Numbered from the stretch's first letter, positions 15,980-25,669 are shown. The stretch is DNA of 64,000 nucleotides from Phormidesmis priestleyi Ana (GCA_001314865.1 LJZR01000010.1:1-64000); one strand, 5' to 3'. Notes: generated from the sequence alone by a model not told the origin. Numbers and translations: made by a program.

Positions 15980-17200
15980 ATGACTTGGAACAAGCATCTT
16001 TTCACAAAACAACTCACTGTCACGCTTGAGCCTAGCAAAAATGGGCACCTAAAACGGATAATTCTCTGGGCTTCTGTGTCTGTAGGCGCAGTATCTTTAT
16101 TGATTTTACTCTCAGTGATATCACTGATGAGAAATAGCGCGACAGCGGTCAAGTCTGAAGATAATCTTCGGCCTAGTGAGACGGAGATTGCTGAGGTAAC
16201 CAGTTCGGCAGTTCCGGGGATCAAGGGTAACGAATTGAGGCAAGTCCGGTCTTTAAAAAGCCGTAGCCCAGTATGGGCAGTGACCACGCACAGGCAGGTG
16301 GCCAATCAGTCTATTGTCGTGGGTGGCAATGAGCGCGGGAATATCGACATTTGGAATCAGCAGACCGGGGAACTCATTCGGACGCTGAGCGGGCATCACA
16401 ATGCGGTGCGATCGCTCGCAATTTCCGCCTCAGGACAGCGCTTAGTCAGTAGCAGTGCCGATGATGTCAAAGTATGGGACCTTGAGCAGGGCACGCTCTT
16501 ATATCGCCTGCCTGCCGAAGCTTCCACCGTATGGTCGGTCGCGATAAGCCCCGATGAACAAACCCTGGTAAGCGGTCGCGACGACGGCATTATTGAGGTG
16601 CGCCAGCTAGAAAGCGGTCAGATGCTATACCGTCGCAACGGGGGCCAAAGGGTTTGGTCGGTGGCCTTTATGCCAGATGGCAAGTCATTTTTTAGCGGCG
16701 GTAGCGATCGCGCGGCCTCTGGTTCAGAAAAATACGCCATTCGTCAGTGGGACTTAACCACAGGCGAAGTGATTCAAACCTTTTCAGGGCAAGCCCAAGA
16801 AGGACAAGCTCAGGAAGGACATAATGAAGATGTACGGTCGGTCGCCGTCAGCGCCGATGGCCGCACCTTGGTCAGCGGCAGTGGGGATAGCACGATTAAA
16901 CTGTGGGATGTTGCCTCTGGCCAACTAAAAGCAACGCTCAATGGCCATGAGGGAGCAGTGGTGAGCGTGGCAACTAGCCCTGATGGCAAAACAATTGCCA
17001 GCAGCAGCAACGACAATACGATTAGGCTATGGGATGTAGATAAGCAGCAGCTAACAGCAACGCTCAACAATGGCTCTAACGGGGTTTCATCAGTCGCCTT
17101 TGGCCACAGCCCAAATCTCAATCCTGATGACTCATTATTAACAGGAAACATCTCGCTCATTGGCATTGGCAGAAACCAGCGGGTCAAAATTTGGAACTAG
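15980..17200 (+). CDS. Membrane-anchored WD40 repeat protein
   Basis: 406 residues. A single membrane helix lies near residues 25-50 (IILWASVSVGAVSLLILLSV), preceded by a short basic cytoplasmic part. From about residue 90 there are six or seven WD40 blades, each with the GH..VRS..S..G..LVS....D..VKVWD pattern (LVSSSADDVKVWDLEQG; LVSGSGDSTIKLWDVASG; IASSSNDNTIRLWDVDKQ). Such propellers are protein-binding scaffolds, and the tail would lie in the periplasm or thylakoid lumen if the helix is a signal anchor. Between blades there is a short AQEGQAQEG repeat. No enzymatic domain is present. Confidence 0.88.
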   Translation: MTWNKHLFTKQLTVTLEPSKNGHLKRIILWASVSVGAVSLLILLSVISLMRNSATAVKSEDNLRPSETEIAEVTSSAVPGIKGNELRQVRSLKSRSPVWAVTTHRQVANQSIVVGGNERGNIDIWNQQTGELIRTLSGHHNAVRSLAISASGQRLVSSSADDVKVWDLEQGTLLYRLPAEASTVWSVAISPDEQTLVSGRDDGIIEVRQLESGQMLYRRNGGQRVWSVAFMPDGKSFFSGGSDRAASGSEKYAIRQWDLTTGEVIQTFSGQAQEGQAQEGHNEDVRSVAVSADGRTLVSGSGDSTIKLWDVASGQLKATLNGHEGAVVSVATSPDGKTIASSSNDNTIRLWDVDKQQLTATLNNGSNGVSSVAFGHSPNLNPDDSLLTGNISLIGIGRNQRVKIWN

Positions 17201-17246
17201 CGCCTGGTATTTACGACGCTTTGTTTTACAGCTTTGTTTTACAGCA

Positions 17247-17294
17247 GTTGAGACCCGGTTCTATTTGAGTTGTTCTGTTCAACCGGTTCTCAAC
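17247..17294 (+). other. Imperfect hairpin after WD40 gene
   Basis: GTTGAGACCCGGTT (17247-17260) pairs with AACCGGTTCTCAAC (17281-17294) with one mismatch and a 20-base loop. It follows the WD40 stop by about 45 bases and may protect or end that transcript, but no clear T-run follows. Confidence 0.4.
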
Positions 17295-17400
17295 CGCAAT
17301 TGTTCTATTCAAATTCGCAAAAAGCGTACCTTCCGCCCCTTGGGGTATATCACGCATAGTAAAAGCGTTGTCAGCGGCCTTAAATAAAGCCAGCACAGCG

Positions 17401-17715
17401 ATGGATTCCCATTTTCGTAATCGTAATTTTCGTAAGCGCAACTTCCGCAGCCGTACGCTAGAAGCTGAATTTCGTCATGTTGTTCGCCAGCAAAAAGCAA
17501 GATCGGTCGCAAGATCAGCCCAAATTTGCCTGCGGCGATTAGCTCAAGAAATCGTTCATTATTTAACCGGGCAACAGTCTTTGTCTATTCAACAACAAAC
17601 CACTTTAGATGGGCGTCAGCGATGGGTAGTGTATGATCCTGCCTCCAATACTTGTCAAACGTTTAGCACGCAGCAATCTGTGCGAGAATGGCTAGAAATT
17701 CGGCATCTCAAGTAA
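17401..17715 (+). CDS. Small conserved basic protein, unknown function
   Basis: 104 residues from ATG 17401. The N-terminus is strongly basic (FRNRNFRKRNFRSR, an NFR repeat) and the rest contains SAQICLRRLAQEIVHYLTGQ and TTLDGRQRWVVYDPASNTCQ then TFSTQQSVREWLEIRHL. The second part looks like a short beta-hairpin plus helix unit. I do not recognise a named family; the composition suggests a nucleic-acid- or membrane-associated cytoplasmic protein. It lies alone between the WD40 and phzF-like genes. Confidence 0.65.
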   Translation: MDSHFRNRNFRKRNFRSRTLEAEFRHVVRQQKARSVARSAQICLRRLAQEIVHYLTGQQSLSIQQQTTLDGRQRWVVYDPASNTCQTFSTQQSVREWLEIRHLK

Positions 17716-17842
17716 GCGATGTCTTTGAAGCGTTTTATCGGATAGCTTTTAGCTAATACGGTCGATCTCATAAAAAAGATCTCATAAAAAAATCTGAAAC
17801 AAACCAAGGACAGCAGAACTTAGGATAATTTAGGAGAACATT

Positions 17843-18673
17843 GTGGGACTGACGGTTATTCAGGTTGATGCTTTTACTAACCAGCCATTTTCTGGGAATC
17901 CGGCGGCAGTATGTGTGAGTGAGCAGCCATTAGCTGAAGAGCTGATGGGGGCGATCGCACTCGAAATGAATCTCTCCGAAACTGCCTTTTTGCATCCAAT
18001 CGAAGGCGGCTACAGTCTGCGTTGGTTTACGCCCAGCGTTGAAGTAGATCTGTGCGGCCATGCGACTTTAGCCAGTGCCCACGTGCTTTGGAGCGAAGGC
18101 CACTTACCAGCAGGTGCGATCGCCCGATTTCATACCAAAAGCGGCTGGCTCAGCGCTGAGCAAAAAGGCGAGTGGATTGAAATGAACTTTCCCGCCCAAC
18201 CCGTCCGCTCGGCGCATGTTGTACCGCAACTCATCGCGTCGCTTTGCTGCGGCGGCAACATTCGCTCCGTTGTAAAAAACGACGTGAATTACTTAGTAGA
18301 ACTTCAGTCAGAAACAGCGCTGCGAACCATAAAGCCTGATTTTGAGGCGATGAAAAAGCTCCCCGTGCAGGGCGTGATTGTAACCGCAGTTGCCGATGAG
18401 GCTGGCTACGATTTTGTTAGCCGTTACTTTGCACCTGCTGCTGGCATCAACGAAGATCCGGTGACAGGCTCGGCCCATGCGTCGCTTGCGCCCTACTGGC
18501 AAACAAAGTTGGGCAAGTCGGAAATGCTCGCGCAACAAGTCTCCGCGCGAGGCGGCATAGTGCGCGTGCGATGCGCCCTAGAAAACAGCAATACAACAGA
18601 TGACGAGAACAATCGAGTAGCAATTAGCGGACAGGCGATCACCATCCTAAGAGGAGAATTGATGGAGAATTAA
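17843..18673 (+). CDS. PhzF family isomerase-like protein
   Basis: 276 residues from GTG 17843, 7 bases after AGGAG. The PhzF fold is clear: VIQVDAFTNQPFSGNPAAVC, MNLSETAFLHP with the catalytic Glu, LRWFTPSVEVDLCGHATLAS in the first half, and AAGINEDPVTGSAHASLAPYW plus VSARGGIVRV in the second. PhzF proteins isomerise small acids; outside phenazine makers their substrates are unknown. No phenazine genes are nearby, so a metabolic housekeeping role is more likely. Confidence 0.92.
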   Translation: MGLTVIQVDAFTNQPFSGNPAAVCVSEQPLAEELMGAIALEMNLSETAFLHPIEGGYSLRWFTPSVEVDLCGHATLASAHVLWSEGHLPAGAIARFHTKSGWLSAEQKGEWIEMNFPAQPVRSAHVVPQLIASLCCGGNIRSVVKNDVNYLVELQSETALRTIKPDFEAMKKLPVQGVIVTAVADEAGYDFVSRYFAPAAGINEDPVTGSAHASLAPYWQTKLGKSEMLAQQVSARGGIVRVRCALENSNTTDDENNRVAISGQAITILRGELMEN

Positions 18674-18694
18674 TGTTGAGTCTGCCTGTGCAGT

Positions 18695-18750
18695 AGATTC
18701 AGCAGATTCAGCAGATTCAGCAGATACGGTGGATGCGGTGGATGCGGTAG
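18695..18750. repeat. 9-bp tandem repeats
   Basis: AGATTCAGC occurs three to four times, then CGGTGGATG-type 9-mers follow, in the spacer between the phzF-like gene and the ATP-grasp gene. Non-coding. Confidence 0.7.
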
Positions 18751-18926
18751 GTGTTGTCATCAGCCAAACCTCAATTAAACGCTTTGTGCCTTAAACGGTC
18801 AAAATATATACATTTCAGTGGACTACAAAGGTGATATGTATTGAATGATACGTTCTATTGATTCGGTCTAGCCGTTTCTTATGGGACATTGTTTCTGACC
18901 GGCAAACTGCTGTGTCCTGTAAGACC

Positions 18927-20366
18927 ATGTCATTTGATGCATATGATCCCGGTGACTTTTATGATGAGCTGTTTAGCGGGCCCGGAACCCCTCGCCAAGA
19001 GGCTTCTCTGCTGATTGAAAAGCTAGCCTCTCTCCCGGTTGAGAACTTGGTTCTACGGCAGCAGGCGGCGCAAAATACGTTTTTCAAGCTGGGCGTTACC
19101 TTTAATGTGTATGGAGACGAGCAGGGCTCTGAAAGGGTTTTTCCGTTTGATGTAGTGCCGCGAATGGTGTCGCGGCAATCATGGGAATGGTTAGAGAAAG
19201 GACTACAGCAGCGAATTACCGCGTTGAACTGTTTTTTAAACGACATTTATAACGAGCAAATGATCATTGCCGATGGGGTGATTCCTCGCTCTACGGTGGA
19301 GTCGGCTTCGGGATTTTTACCGCCCTGCATGGGCTTAAAACCACCGCAGGGCGTATGGTGCCACATTACCGGGACTGACTTAGTGCGCGATCGCAGAGGC
19401 GATTGGTTTGTCCTTGAAGACAATCTCCGCTGCCCGTCGGGCGTTTCCTATGTATTAGAGAACCGGCGCGTAATGAAAAGTGCCTTTCCTAGCCTGTTTG
19501 AAGCCTTCGATATTCAAGCTGTTGATAACTACCCAGGGCAGCTTTTAAAGACCCTATTAGAGCTAGCGCCCGCAGGCATTAGCAATCCAATGGTGGTACT
19601 GCTGACGCCCGGTGCGTTTAACTCTGCTTACTTCGAGCATTCGTACCTGGCCCAGCAAATGGGCATCACCCTAGTAGAAGGGCGAGACTTGGTGGTTGAC
19701 GACGGCTATGTGAAAATGCGAACCACGCAGGGCCTCTGTCAGGTCGATGTCATTTACCGTCGGATTGATGACGACTTTTTAGATCCAACCGTGTTTCGGG
19801 CTGATTCTTTAATTGGAGTGCCGGGGCTGATGGATGTGTACCGACAAGGCCGCGTGGCGATCGCCAATGCGCCAGGAACCGGCATTGCTGACGACAAACT
19901 GGTCTATGCCTATGTTCCTAAAATGATTCAGTACTATCTCAATGAAGAACAGATTATTCCCAACGTGTTGACCTACTTTTGTGAAGATGAAAAGCAACAG
20001 TCTCACGTATTAGCAAATTTGGATTCTTTAGTGGTCAAAGCGACAGATGCGTCTGGCGGGTATGGCATGCTCATTGGCACGCAGTCTTCTCAGGCAGAAC
20101 AAAATGCTTTTGCTGAAAAAATTAAGGCCAATCCTCGGGGCTATATTGCCCAGCCCACGCTCAGCCTTTCTCGGGTGCCCACCCTCATTGATAACACCTT
20201 TCAGGGCAGGCATGTAGATCTCAGACCGTTTGTGCTGTACGGAAAGTCGCAAACGCCTTATATCAATCCCGGTGGGCTAACGCGCGTAGCACTGCGAGAG
20301 GGATCACTGGTGGTGAACTCTTCTCAGGGTGGAGGCAGTAAAGATACTTGGGTCATGAATAGCTAA
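18927..20366 (+). CDS. Circularly permuted ATP-grasp protein
   Basis: 479 residues from ATG 18927; homology starts at FDAYDPGDFYDELFSGPGTP. Family features include VFPFDVVPRM, LNCFLNDIYNEQMII, WFVLEDNLRCPSGVSYVLEN, VDVIYRRIDDDFLDP, APGTGIADDKLVYAYVPKMI and KATDASGGYGMLIG (nucleotide-binding loop), ending LREGSLVVNSSQGGGSKDTW. These permuted ATP-grasp enzymes are thought to ligate amino or carboxyl groups. The neighbouring alpha-E and transglutaminase genes follow in the same direction, the standard order of a conserved cluster whose product is unknown. Confidence 0.93.
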   Translation: MSFDAYDPGDFYDELFSGPGTPRQEASLLIEKLASLPVENLVLRQQAAQNTFFKLGVTFNVYGDEQGSERVFPFDVVPRMVSRQSWEWLEKGLQQRITALNCFLNDIYNEQMIIADGVIPRSTVESASGFLPPCMGLKPPQGVWCHITGTDLVRDRRGDWFVLEDNLRCPSGVSYVLENRRVMKSAFPSLFEAFDIQAVDNYPGQLLKTLLELAPAGISNPMVVLLTPGAFNSAYFEHSYLAQQMGITLVEGRDLVVDDGYVKMRTTQGLCQVDVIYRRIDDDFLDPTVFRADSLIGVPGLMDVYRQGRVAIANAPGTGIADDKLVYAYVPKMIQYYLNEEQIIPNVLTYFCEDEKQQSHVLANLDSLVVKATDASGGYGMLIGTQSSQAEQNAFAEKIKANPRGYIAQPTLSLSRVPTLIDNTFQGRHVDLRPFVLYGKSQTPYINPGGLTRVALREGSLVVNSSQGGGSKDTWVMNS

Positions 20367-20443
20367 ACGGTCAAGTTAAACAGTCAAGCTAAGTAGCCCA
20401 GCTAAGTAGCCCAGTGTAATCAAATTAAAGATGAAACAGAATC

Positions 20444-20564
20444 ACTGCATTGCCCCCTCAGTCCCCCAAGTTTGGGGGAAGCCGGACTCAGAGCCCCCAA
20501 ATTTGGGGAAACCCATTATTGGCTCAAGGAATAAATCTTACATTTCTATAGGGGGCAATGCAGT
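20444..20564. mobile_element. 121-bp MITE-like element
   Basis: ACTGCATTGCCCCCT (20444-20458) and its exact inverse AGGGGGCAATGCAGT (20550-20564) form 15-bp terminal inverted repeats. Inside are two near-palindromes (CCCCCAAGTTTGGGGG and CCCCCAAATTTGGGG) and the segment GGGAAACCCATTATTGGCTC shared with 2.88 kb. The left flank carries two 13-bp units (CTAAGTAGCCCAG). It has no ORF. It separates the ATP-grasp and alpha-E genes, so it may affect their co-transcription. The rest of the 20367-20710 spacer shows nothing more. Confidence 0.75.
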
Positions 20565-20710
20565 ATCTACGATTTAATTATGCCAACCTACTTAAACGAT
20601 AAGCTAAACGGTCAATTTAGATAAATTTTATGGCTAAACAGTAGATACCGCTAACGGTGGATATTTACCAACAGTCAATAAAGAAGCGGAAGTAACAGGA
20701 GAAAAGACTC

Positions 20711-21772
20711 ATGCTAAGTCGCGTTGCAGATTCTATTTACTGGCTAAATCGCTATGTGGAGCGGGCCGAAAATGTGGCTCGTTTTGTAGAAGTGAATCTC
20801 AACCTGCTGATGGACAATCCAGTAGGGGTAGAGCAACAATGGGAGCCGCTGATTGCGGTCACGGGCGATCGCGCTCGTTTTGCAGAGCTGTATGGCGAGA
20901 TTGATGCTCACAGCGTAATTAACTTTTTGACGTTTGATACGCGATCGCACAACTCTATCCTGTCTTGCATTCGCGCCGCCCGAGAAAATGCGCGATCGGT
21001 ACGCGAAACCATCTCTTCTGAAATGTGGGAGCAAATCAACGCTTTTTACCTCATGGTAGAAGCCGCCGCCAAAAACAAGCCTGACGATGTTGAATCGCTG
21101 CAAGACTTTTATGCAGAAGTTAAAATGGCCAGCCATCGGTTTGTAGGCGTCACCAATGCCACTGCATCTTGGAACGAAAGCTGGCATTTTGGCCGACTCG
21201 GTCGGCTGCTAGAGCGTGCGGATAAGACCAGCCGGATTTTAGATGTGAAGTATTTTTTGTTATTACCTTCGGTAAGAGCAGTGGGCTCGCCGTTAGATAG
21301 TTTGCAGTGGATTGCCCTGCTCAAGTCGGCCAGTGCCTATGAGATGTACCGAAAGGTAGAACACACTATTTCGCCGACAAGTGTGGCTAAGTTTTTGATT
21401 TTTGACCCGCATTTTCCGCGCTCTATCAAGTTTTGCCTGTGTCGAGCTGAGGAGTCGCTACGCAAAATTGCCGGTACAGATGAGCTACAATCGCGCTCCA
21501 GTGAGCGGGCGTTGGGTCGGTTGCGCGCTGAGCTAGAGTATGTGACTTTTGAAGAGATTTTTCAGCAGGGTCTGCATGAATTTTTAGATCAGTTACAGCG
21601 TGATATCAATCGGGTGGGCGATCGCATCTATACCGACTTTATCGCGCCACCGCCCAATTCTGTGTTGGTGCCCGCTGCTGAACCCTCTAATGGAGCTTCT
21701 AATGGAGCTTCTGTTGAATCGGAACCCTCTGCTGAAGCCATGACTCAAGCAGCTTCGGCAAGGTCTGCGTAA
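20711..21772 (+). CDS. Alpha-E domain protein
   Basis: 353 residues from ATG 20711 behind AGGAG. It starts MLSRVADSIYWLNRYVERAE and NVARFVEVNLNLL, the family hallmark, followed by all-helical sequence with SRSH-like DTRSHNSILSCIRAARENA, WHFGRLGRLLERADKTSRIL and FDPHFPRSIKFCLCRAEESL. Alpha-E proteins always accompany the permuted ATP-grasp protein and a transglutaminase; they may form part of the same enzyme complex. The last 35 residues are a low-complexity Ser/Ala tail (NGASNGASVESEPS). Soluble, cytoplasmic. Confidence 0.93.
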   Translation: MLSRVADSIYWLNRYVERAENVARFVEVNLNLLMDNPVGVEQQWEPLIAVTGDRARFAELYGEIDAHSVINFLTFDTRSHNSILSCIRAARENARSVRETISSEMWEQINAFYLMVEAAAKNKPDDVESLQDFYAEVKMASHRFVGVTNATASWNESWHFGRLGRLLERADKTSRILDVKYFLLLPSVRAVGSPLDSLQWIALLKSASAYEMYRKVEHTISPTSVAKFLIFDPHFPRSIKFCLCRAEESLRKIAGTDELQSRSSERALGRLRAELEYVTFEEIFQQGLHEFLDQLQRDINRVGDRIYTDFIAPPPNSVLVPAAEPSNGASNGASVESEPSAEAMTQAASARSA

Positions 21773-21910
21773 GGGATGTGCGTCAATTAATCTGCGCTCA
21801 ATGCTGTGCCTCTACACTGTGCCTCTACGCTGTGCCTCTAAAACAGCATTAGAAAACGGCATTAGGTTGTTAAATGGCGGCTTCCAAATTAGATAAATAA
21901 TTGGATCACT

Positions 21911-22777
21911 ATGCAATATCGCATCTCGCACACAACAACCTACCGCTACAGCAAACCCGTTAAGCTACGGCCTCACATTCTACGGCTGTGCCCTCGTAAT
22001 GACGGTTCTCAGTGGCTACAGTCGTTTGCGGCGACCATTTCGCCAACGCCAACCCAACAAACCCACTGTTTGGATGCTAATGGCCATATCTGCCAAAAAG
22101 TCTCTTTTGATCAGCCGCTAGAGACCCTAGAAATTCACACCGAGAGCGTGGTGACCACCACCAGAGATAATCCTTTTGATTATTTAGCTGAGCCTTGGGC
22201 GATCGCCTTCCCGATTGATTATCCTAGCTCCTTGGCAATGCAGCTACGGCCCTATTGGGAGCCGCCTATAGGCTGGGGTGTAAATGATGCGATCGCGCCT
22301 GAAGTCGTTGCCTTAGCGCATGATCTGTTGCAAGCCACCAACCAAAATGTAGGTCTCTTTTTAACTCAGCTCACTCAGCTAATTCCGCAGCAATGTAGCT
22401 ATCAGCAGCGGCTAGAAGGCATGCCCTATCCGGCAGCGGTGACGCTAGCCAAGCAAGTGGGAACCTGTCGCGATTTTACCGTGTTGTTTATGGCGGTTTG
22501 TCGCGCGGTAGGGCTAGCGGCCCGGTTTGTTAGCGGCTACCAAGAGGGTGACTTGGCCCAAGCCTCGCACGATTTGCACGCCTGGGCCGAGGTGTATGTG
22601 CCCGGCGGTGGCTGGCGCGGCTTTGACCCCACCTTAGGGCTAGCAGTGAGCGATCGACATGTCGCCATTAGCGCAGCGGTAGATCCTCAGCAGGCTGCGC
22701 CCGTATCAGGAACCTTGCAGCCCGCTCAACAGGTAGAAACAAATTTAGAAACTCAGATTAAACTTGTTTCTACCTGA
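21911..22777 (+). CDS. Transglutaminase family protein
   Basis: 288 residues. The N-terminal 80 residues are the beta domain typical of bacterial transglutaminase-like proteins (MQYRISHTTTYRYSKPVKLR). The papain-like core follows with Cys in AKQVGTCRDFTVLFMAVCRA, His in SHDLHAWAEVYVPGGGW and Asp in FDPTLGLAVSDRHVAI, a full catalytic triad. It is the third gene of the ATP-grasp/alpha-E cluster; it may cleave or form an amide made by the ATP-grasp partner. The spacer before it has a TGTGCCTCTAC 15-bp repeat (about 21800-21841). Confidence 0.93.
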   Translation: MQYRISHTTTYRYSKPVKLRPHILRLCPRNDGSQWLQSFAATISPTPTQQTHCLDANGHICQKVSFDQPLETLEIHTESVVTTTRDNPFDYLAEPWAIAFPIDYPSSLAMQLRPYWEPPIGWGVNDAIAPEVVALAHDLLQATNQNVGLFLTQLTQLIPQQCSYQQRLEGMPYPAAVTLAKQVGTCRDFTVLFMAVCRAVGLAARFVSGYQEGDLAQASHDLHAWAEVYVPGGGWRGFDPTLGLAVSDRHVAISAAVDPQQAAPVSGTLQPAQQVETNLETQIKLVST

Positions 22778-22812
22778 GTGCAGCAGTGATGAATGCGATC
22801 GCCCAGCTGCGT

Positions 22813-23772
22813 TCACGAGTAGCGGATGCGTGGATCAAGCACGCCATAGAGAATATCTGCAAGCAAATTAAACAGCACAATCAAAATGGCATAAATAAAC
22901 GTAATAGCCATCACAACTGGCGTATCACTGCGAACAATCGAGTCAATCAACAATGAGCCAATACCTGGAACCCGAAAAACCTGCTCAGTCACCAAGGCTC
23001 CTGTAAAAACAGCCGGAACATCTAAGGCAATCAGCGTCACAACCGGAACTAGCGCATTCCGCAATATATGGCGAGTCATCACCTGCCAGCCACTGAGCCC
23101 CTTGGCATAAGCAGTGCGAACATAGTCCATATTGAGCTGTTCAATCACAGCGGCGCGGATATAGCGCATGAGTACAGCCGTTTGAAACAGCGCCAACACG
23201 GCAATCGGCAAAATAGACTGCTTAGCTTGGGTCACAAAACCGCCCAAATCGGTAATCACTAAAGTACTGTCGTAAATAGAGGGTAGCCAGCCCAGCCACA
23301 CGCTGAAAAAAATAATGAAGATAAGACCCGTAAAGAACGGCGGAATAGAAAAGCCAGCAAACGCAAAGGTCGTAATCAAATTATCTAGCCAGCTGTGGCG
23401 CTTGAGCGCAGAAAGAATTCCCAGCGGAAAGGCAATAAGCACCGAAACCAAGTAAGCACTCCCCACAACCCAGAGCGTGGTAGGCAAGCGTTGTAAAATT
23501 AGCTGGCTAACCTGAACAGGATTAACAAATGAATAACCCATATTGCCCGTGATAAAGGCAGTTGCCCATTTCACATAGCGGATATGAATGGGCTGATCAA
23601 GGCCCAAGACGCGGCGGATATTCTCGCGAATTTCGGGCGTGATAGAAGGGCTGTTAGCCAGCTCGCCGAGCGGATCACCAGGGGCAAGAGCCAGCACCAA
23701 ATATATCACCATGCTAATGGCAATGAGGGTAGGAATGGCGATAAGAATACGTTTTAAAAGATATGATCCCAT
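22813..23772 (-). CDS. ABC transporter permease, DppB/OppB type
   Basis: 319 residues with six membrane helices. It starts GSYLLKRILIAIPTLIAISM and has LALAPGDPLGELA, RVLGLDQPIHIRYVKWA, and the EAA loop YVRTAYAKGLSGWQVMTRHI followed by LRNALVPVVTLIALD, all typical of the first permease of peptide/nickel importers. It lies 46 bases downstream of the binding-protein gene and is surely co-transcribed. The second permease and the ATPases are not adjacent, since the next gene is convergent. Confidence 0.94.
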   Translation of the reverse strand: MGSYLLKRILIAIPTLIAISMVIYLVLALAPGDPLGELANSPSITPEIRENIRRVLGLDQPIHIRYVKWATAFITGNMGYSFVNPVQVSQLILQRLPTTLWVVGSAYLVSVLIAFPLGILSALKRHSWLDNLITTFAFAGFSIPPFFTGLIFIIFFSVWLGWLPSIYDSTLVITDLGGFVTQAKQSILPIAVLALFQTAVLMRYIRAAVIEQLNMDYVRTAYAKGLSGWQVMTRHILRNALVPVVTLIALDVPAVFTGALVTEQVFRVPGIGSLLIDSIVRSDTPVVMAITFIYAILIVLFNLLADILYGVLDPRIRYS

Positions 23773-23818
23773 GGGCTGCGGATGTTTTAAAAAACCAGAT
23801 AGAGAAGCGAATCCAAAG

Positions 23819-25567
23819 TCACGTTTTTCCCCATTCGTTGAGTTTCCAGGTACTCGCTGCCCAGGGCGTAAACTCTAAATTGGTCAGGCTGCTGGCCAGC
23901 GCATAAGCATCGCTTCGGCGCACTAACGGAATCAACGCCACATCTTCAATGAGCAAATCGTTCATCGCAACAAATAGCGCTGTCCTCTTTGCTAGATCTG
24001 TCTCGGTGTTAAGCTGCTCTAACAATGCGTCATATTCAGGGTTACAGTAGCGAGAAGAGTTTTCCTTACTCCACTGATTTTCTTTTTGCGAGATTTGATC
24101 ACAGGCATATAGCTCCATGTAGGAGTCGGGTTCAGGCGTTTCGCTATCAAAGGCAAACAGCTGAAGGTCAGAATTAAAGCGATTCACCGAGTCAGGATTC
24201 GTAGAATCACCAAAGTACACACCTGCCTCTACACTTTTAAGTTCTACTGACATGCCAATAGATTCAAGATTTTGCTTGATGATTTCCTGACTCTTTTGCC
24301 GGACGGGATTTACAGAGCTAGTGAACAAAATTTCCATTTCCACCCCATTTTTATCCCTCACGCCGTTGCCGTTTGTGTCTTTCCAGCCAGCCTCATCCAA
24401 TCGCTGTGCAGCCTTGGTCAAGTCAAACTCGTAGCGCGTATTGGGCGATGCATACTTCTCAGGAGAGACCAAAAAGTTAGTCGCTACGCTACCCGCTTCT
24501 CCATATAGCTGTTCGGCAATGGTTTCTCTATCAATAGCAAGGCTAATCGCCTCGCGCACCAGCTTTTCAGACAAAAAGGGATGCGGCGTGTCCTTTTGCG
24601 ATGTCTCACCGTTGACTTCTTTATTAGGGTCAGAAAAGTTGATGTAAATGCGCTCCATCATCGGCTTAGGCACATAGGCCATCTCACCTCTGGCGTTGGC
24701 CTCTAACCCTTTAATCACAGCAGGCTCGGCTTGAATATTCCAGGCGTAGTCAGCCTCACCCGTTTGCAAAACCGCGCGGGCAGCTGAGACGGCATCGCCG
24801 CCGCCTTTCAGTTCTACAGTGCTAAAGGCAGGTGGCTCACCGCGAAAGTTGGGGTTAGGCTCATAAATGATAGTGTCACCCGGCTTAAATTCTTTGACTT
24901 GGAAGGCGTTGGTGCCGACAGGGGCAGTATTGCCCGGAGCCGAGCGAGCTTGAGCGCCCAGAAAATCCTTAAAGAGATGTTCGGGAAGAATCATACCGCT
25001 GCCGCCGACAAAAGGATTCATCGGAGTGGGGGTCGCTCGGTTAAAGGTGATTTTTACAGTGAGGTCATCAACAGCTTCTACGCTTTGCACTTCGCCATAA
25101 AATTCGCCTGAGGTGGCGCCCACTTCCCCATTTGTAATGAACTGATAGGTGAAAACAACATCTTCGGCGGTAAACGGCTCACCGTCTGACCATTTCACGC
25201 CTTCTTTGAGCTTCCACGTAACGGTGGTGTTGTCGGCGCTGATGCCGCCATTCTCTAGGGTGGGGATTTCAGCAGCAAGAATAGGTTCTAGTTCTTCGGC
25301 TTCGTTGTAGGCGGCGAGGGGTTCAAGAATGAGGCTGGCAGCTTCGCGATCTTTGGTGCCGGGGGAGAGGTGAGGATTTAGAGTTGTGGGGGCCTGCCAG
25401 TACAGCAGTTTTAGCTCCTTAGCGTTGGCGCTTGAAACAGTCGTGGGCGCACTGCTATCAGAGCTATCCGCCGTGGGCTGAGAGTTGCAAGCTGTTACAA
25501 AGGTCGCCGTCACCAGTCCCATTGCGATCAGAGCAAGACCTTGCTTAATAAGTTTGATTTGACACAT
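23819..25567 (-). CDS. Peptide ABC transporter substrate-binding lipoprotein
   Basis: 582 residues. A lipoprotein signal peptide ends at LVTATFVTAC (lipobox Cys27). The mature part is the SBP_bac_5 fold: LKLLYWQAPTTLNPHLSPGT, LKEGVKWSDGEPFTAEDVVF, FLSEKLVREAISLAIDRETI and LFVAMNDLLIEDVALIPLVR. It would bind oligopeptides or similar solutes in the periplasm and deliver them to the permease downstream. First gene of a two-gene operon. Ligand specificity cannot be read from the sequence. Confidence 0.95.
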   Translation of the reverse strand: MCQIKLIKQGLALIAMGLVTATFVTACNSQPTADSSDSSAPTTVSSANAKELKLLYWQAPTTLNPHLSPGTKDREAASLILEPLAAYNEAEELEPILAAEIPTLENGGISADNTTVTWKLKEGVKWSDGEPFTAEDVVFTYQFITNGEVGATSGEFYGEVQSVEAVDDLTVKITFNRATPTPMNPFVGGSGMILPEHLFKDFLGAQARSAPGNTAPVGTNAFQVKEFKPGDTIIYEPNPNFRGEPPAFSTVELKGGGDAVSAARAVLQTGEADYAWNIQAEPAVIKGLEANARGEMAYVPKPMMERIYINFSDPNKEVNGETSQKDTPHPFLSEKLVREAISLAIDRETIAEQLYGEAGSVATNFLVSPEKYASPNTRYEFDLTKAAQRLDEAGWKDTNGNGVRDKNGVEMEILFTSSVNPVRQKSQEIIKQNLESIGMSVELKSVEAGVYFGDSTNPDSVNRFNSDLQLFAFDSETPEPDSYMELYACDQISQKENQWSKENSSRYCNPEYDALLEQLNTETDLAKRTALFVAMNDLLIEDVALIPLVRRSDAYALASSLTNLEFTPWAASTWKLNEWGKT

Positions 25568-25669
25568 TTATAAATAGAGTCCCCTTGGCTGGTGTCGTCT
25601 GTAGCACTCTGTAGCACAAAGCTTTAGGTGAAACTATAGCAGGTGAAACTATAGCGTTTTTCACTTAGT

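Noticed and set aside
17843-18673. Phenazine biosynthesis cluster
   Set aside because: Only a PhzF-fold gene is present; no phzA-G partners occur nearby.
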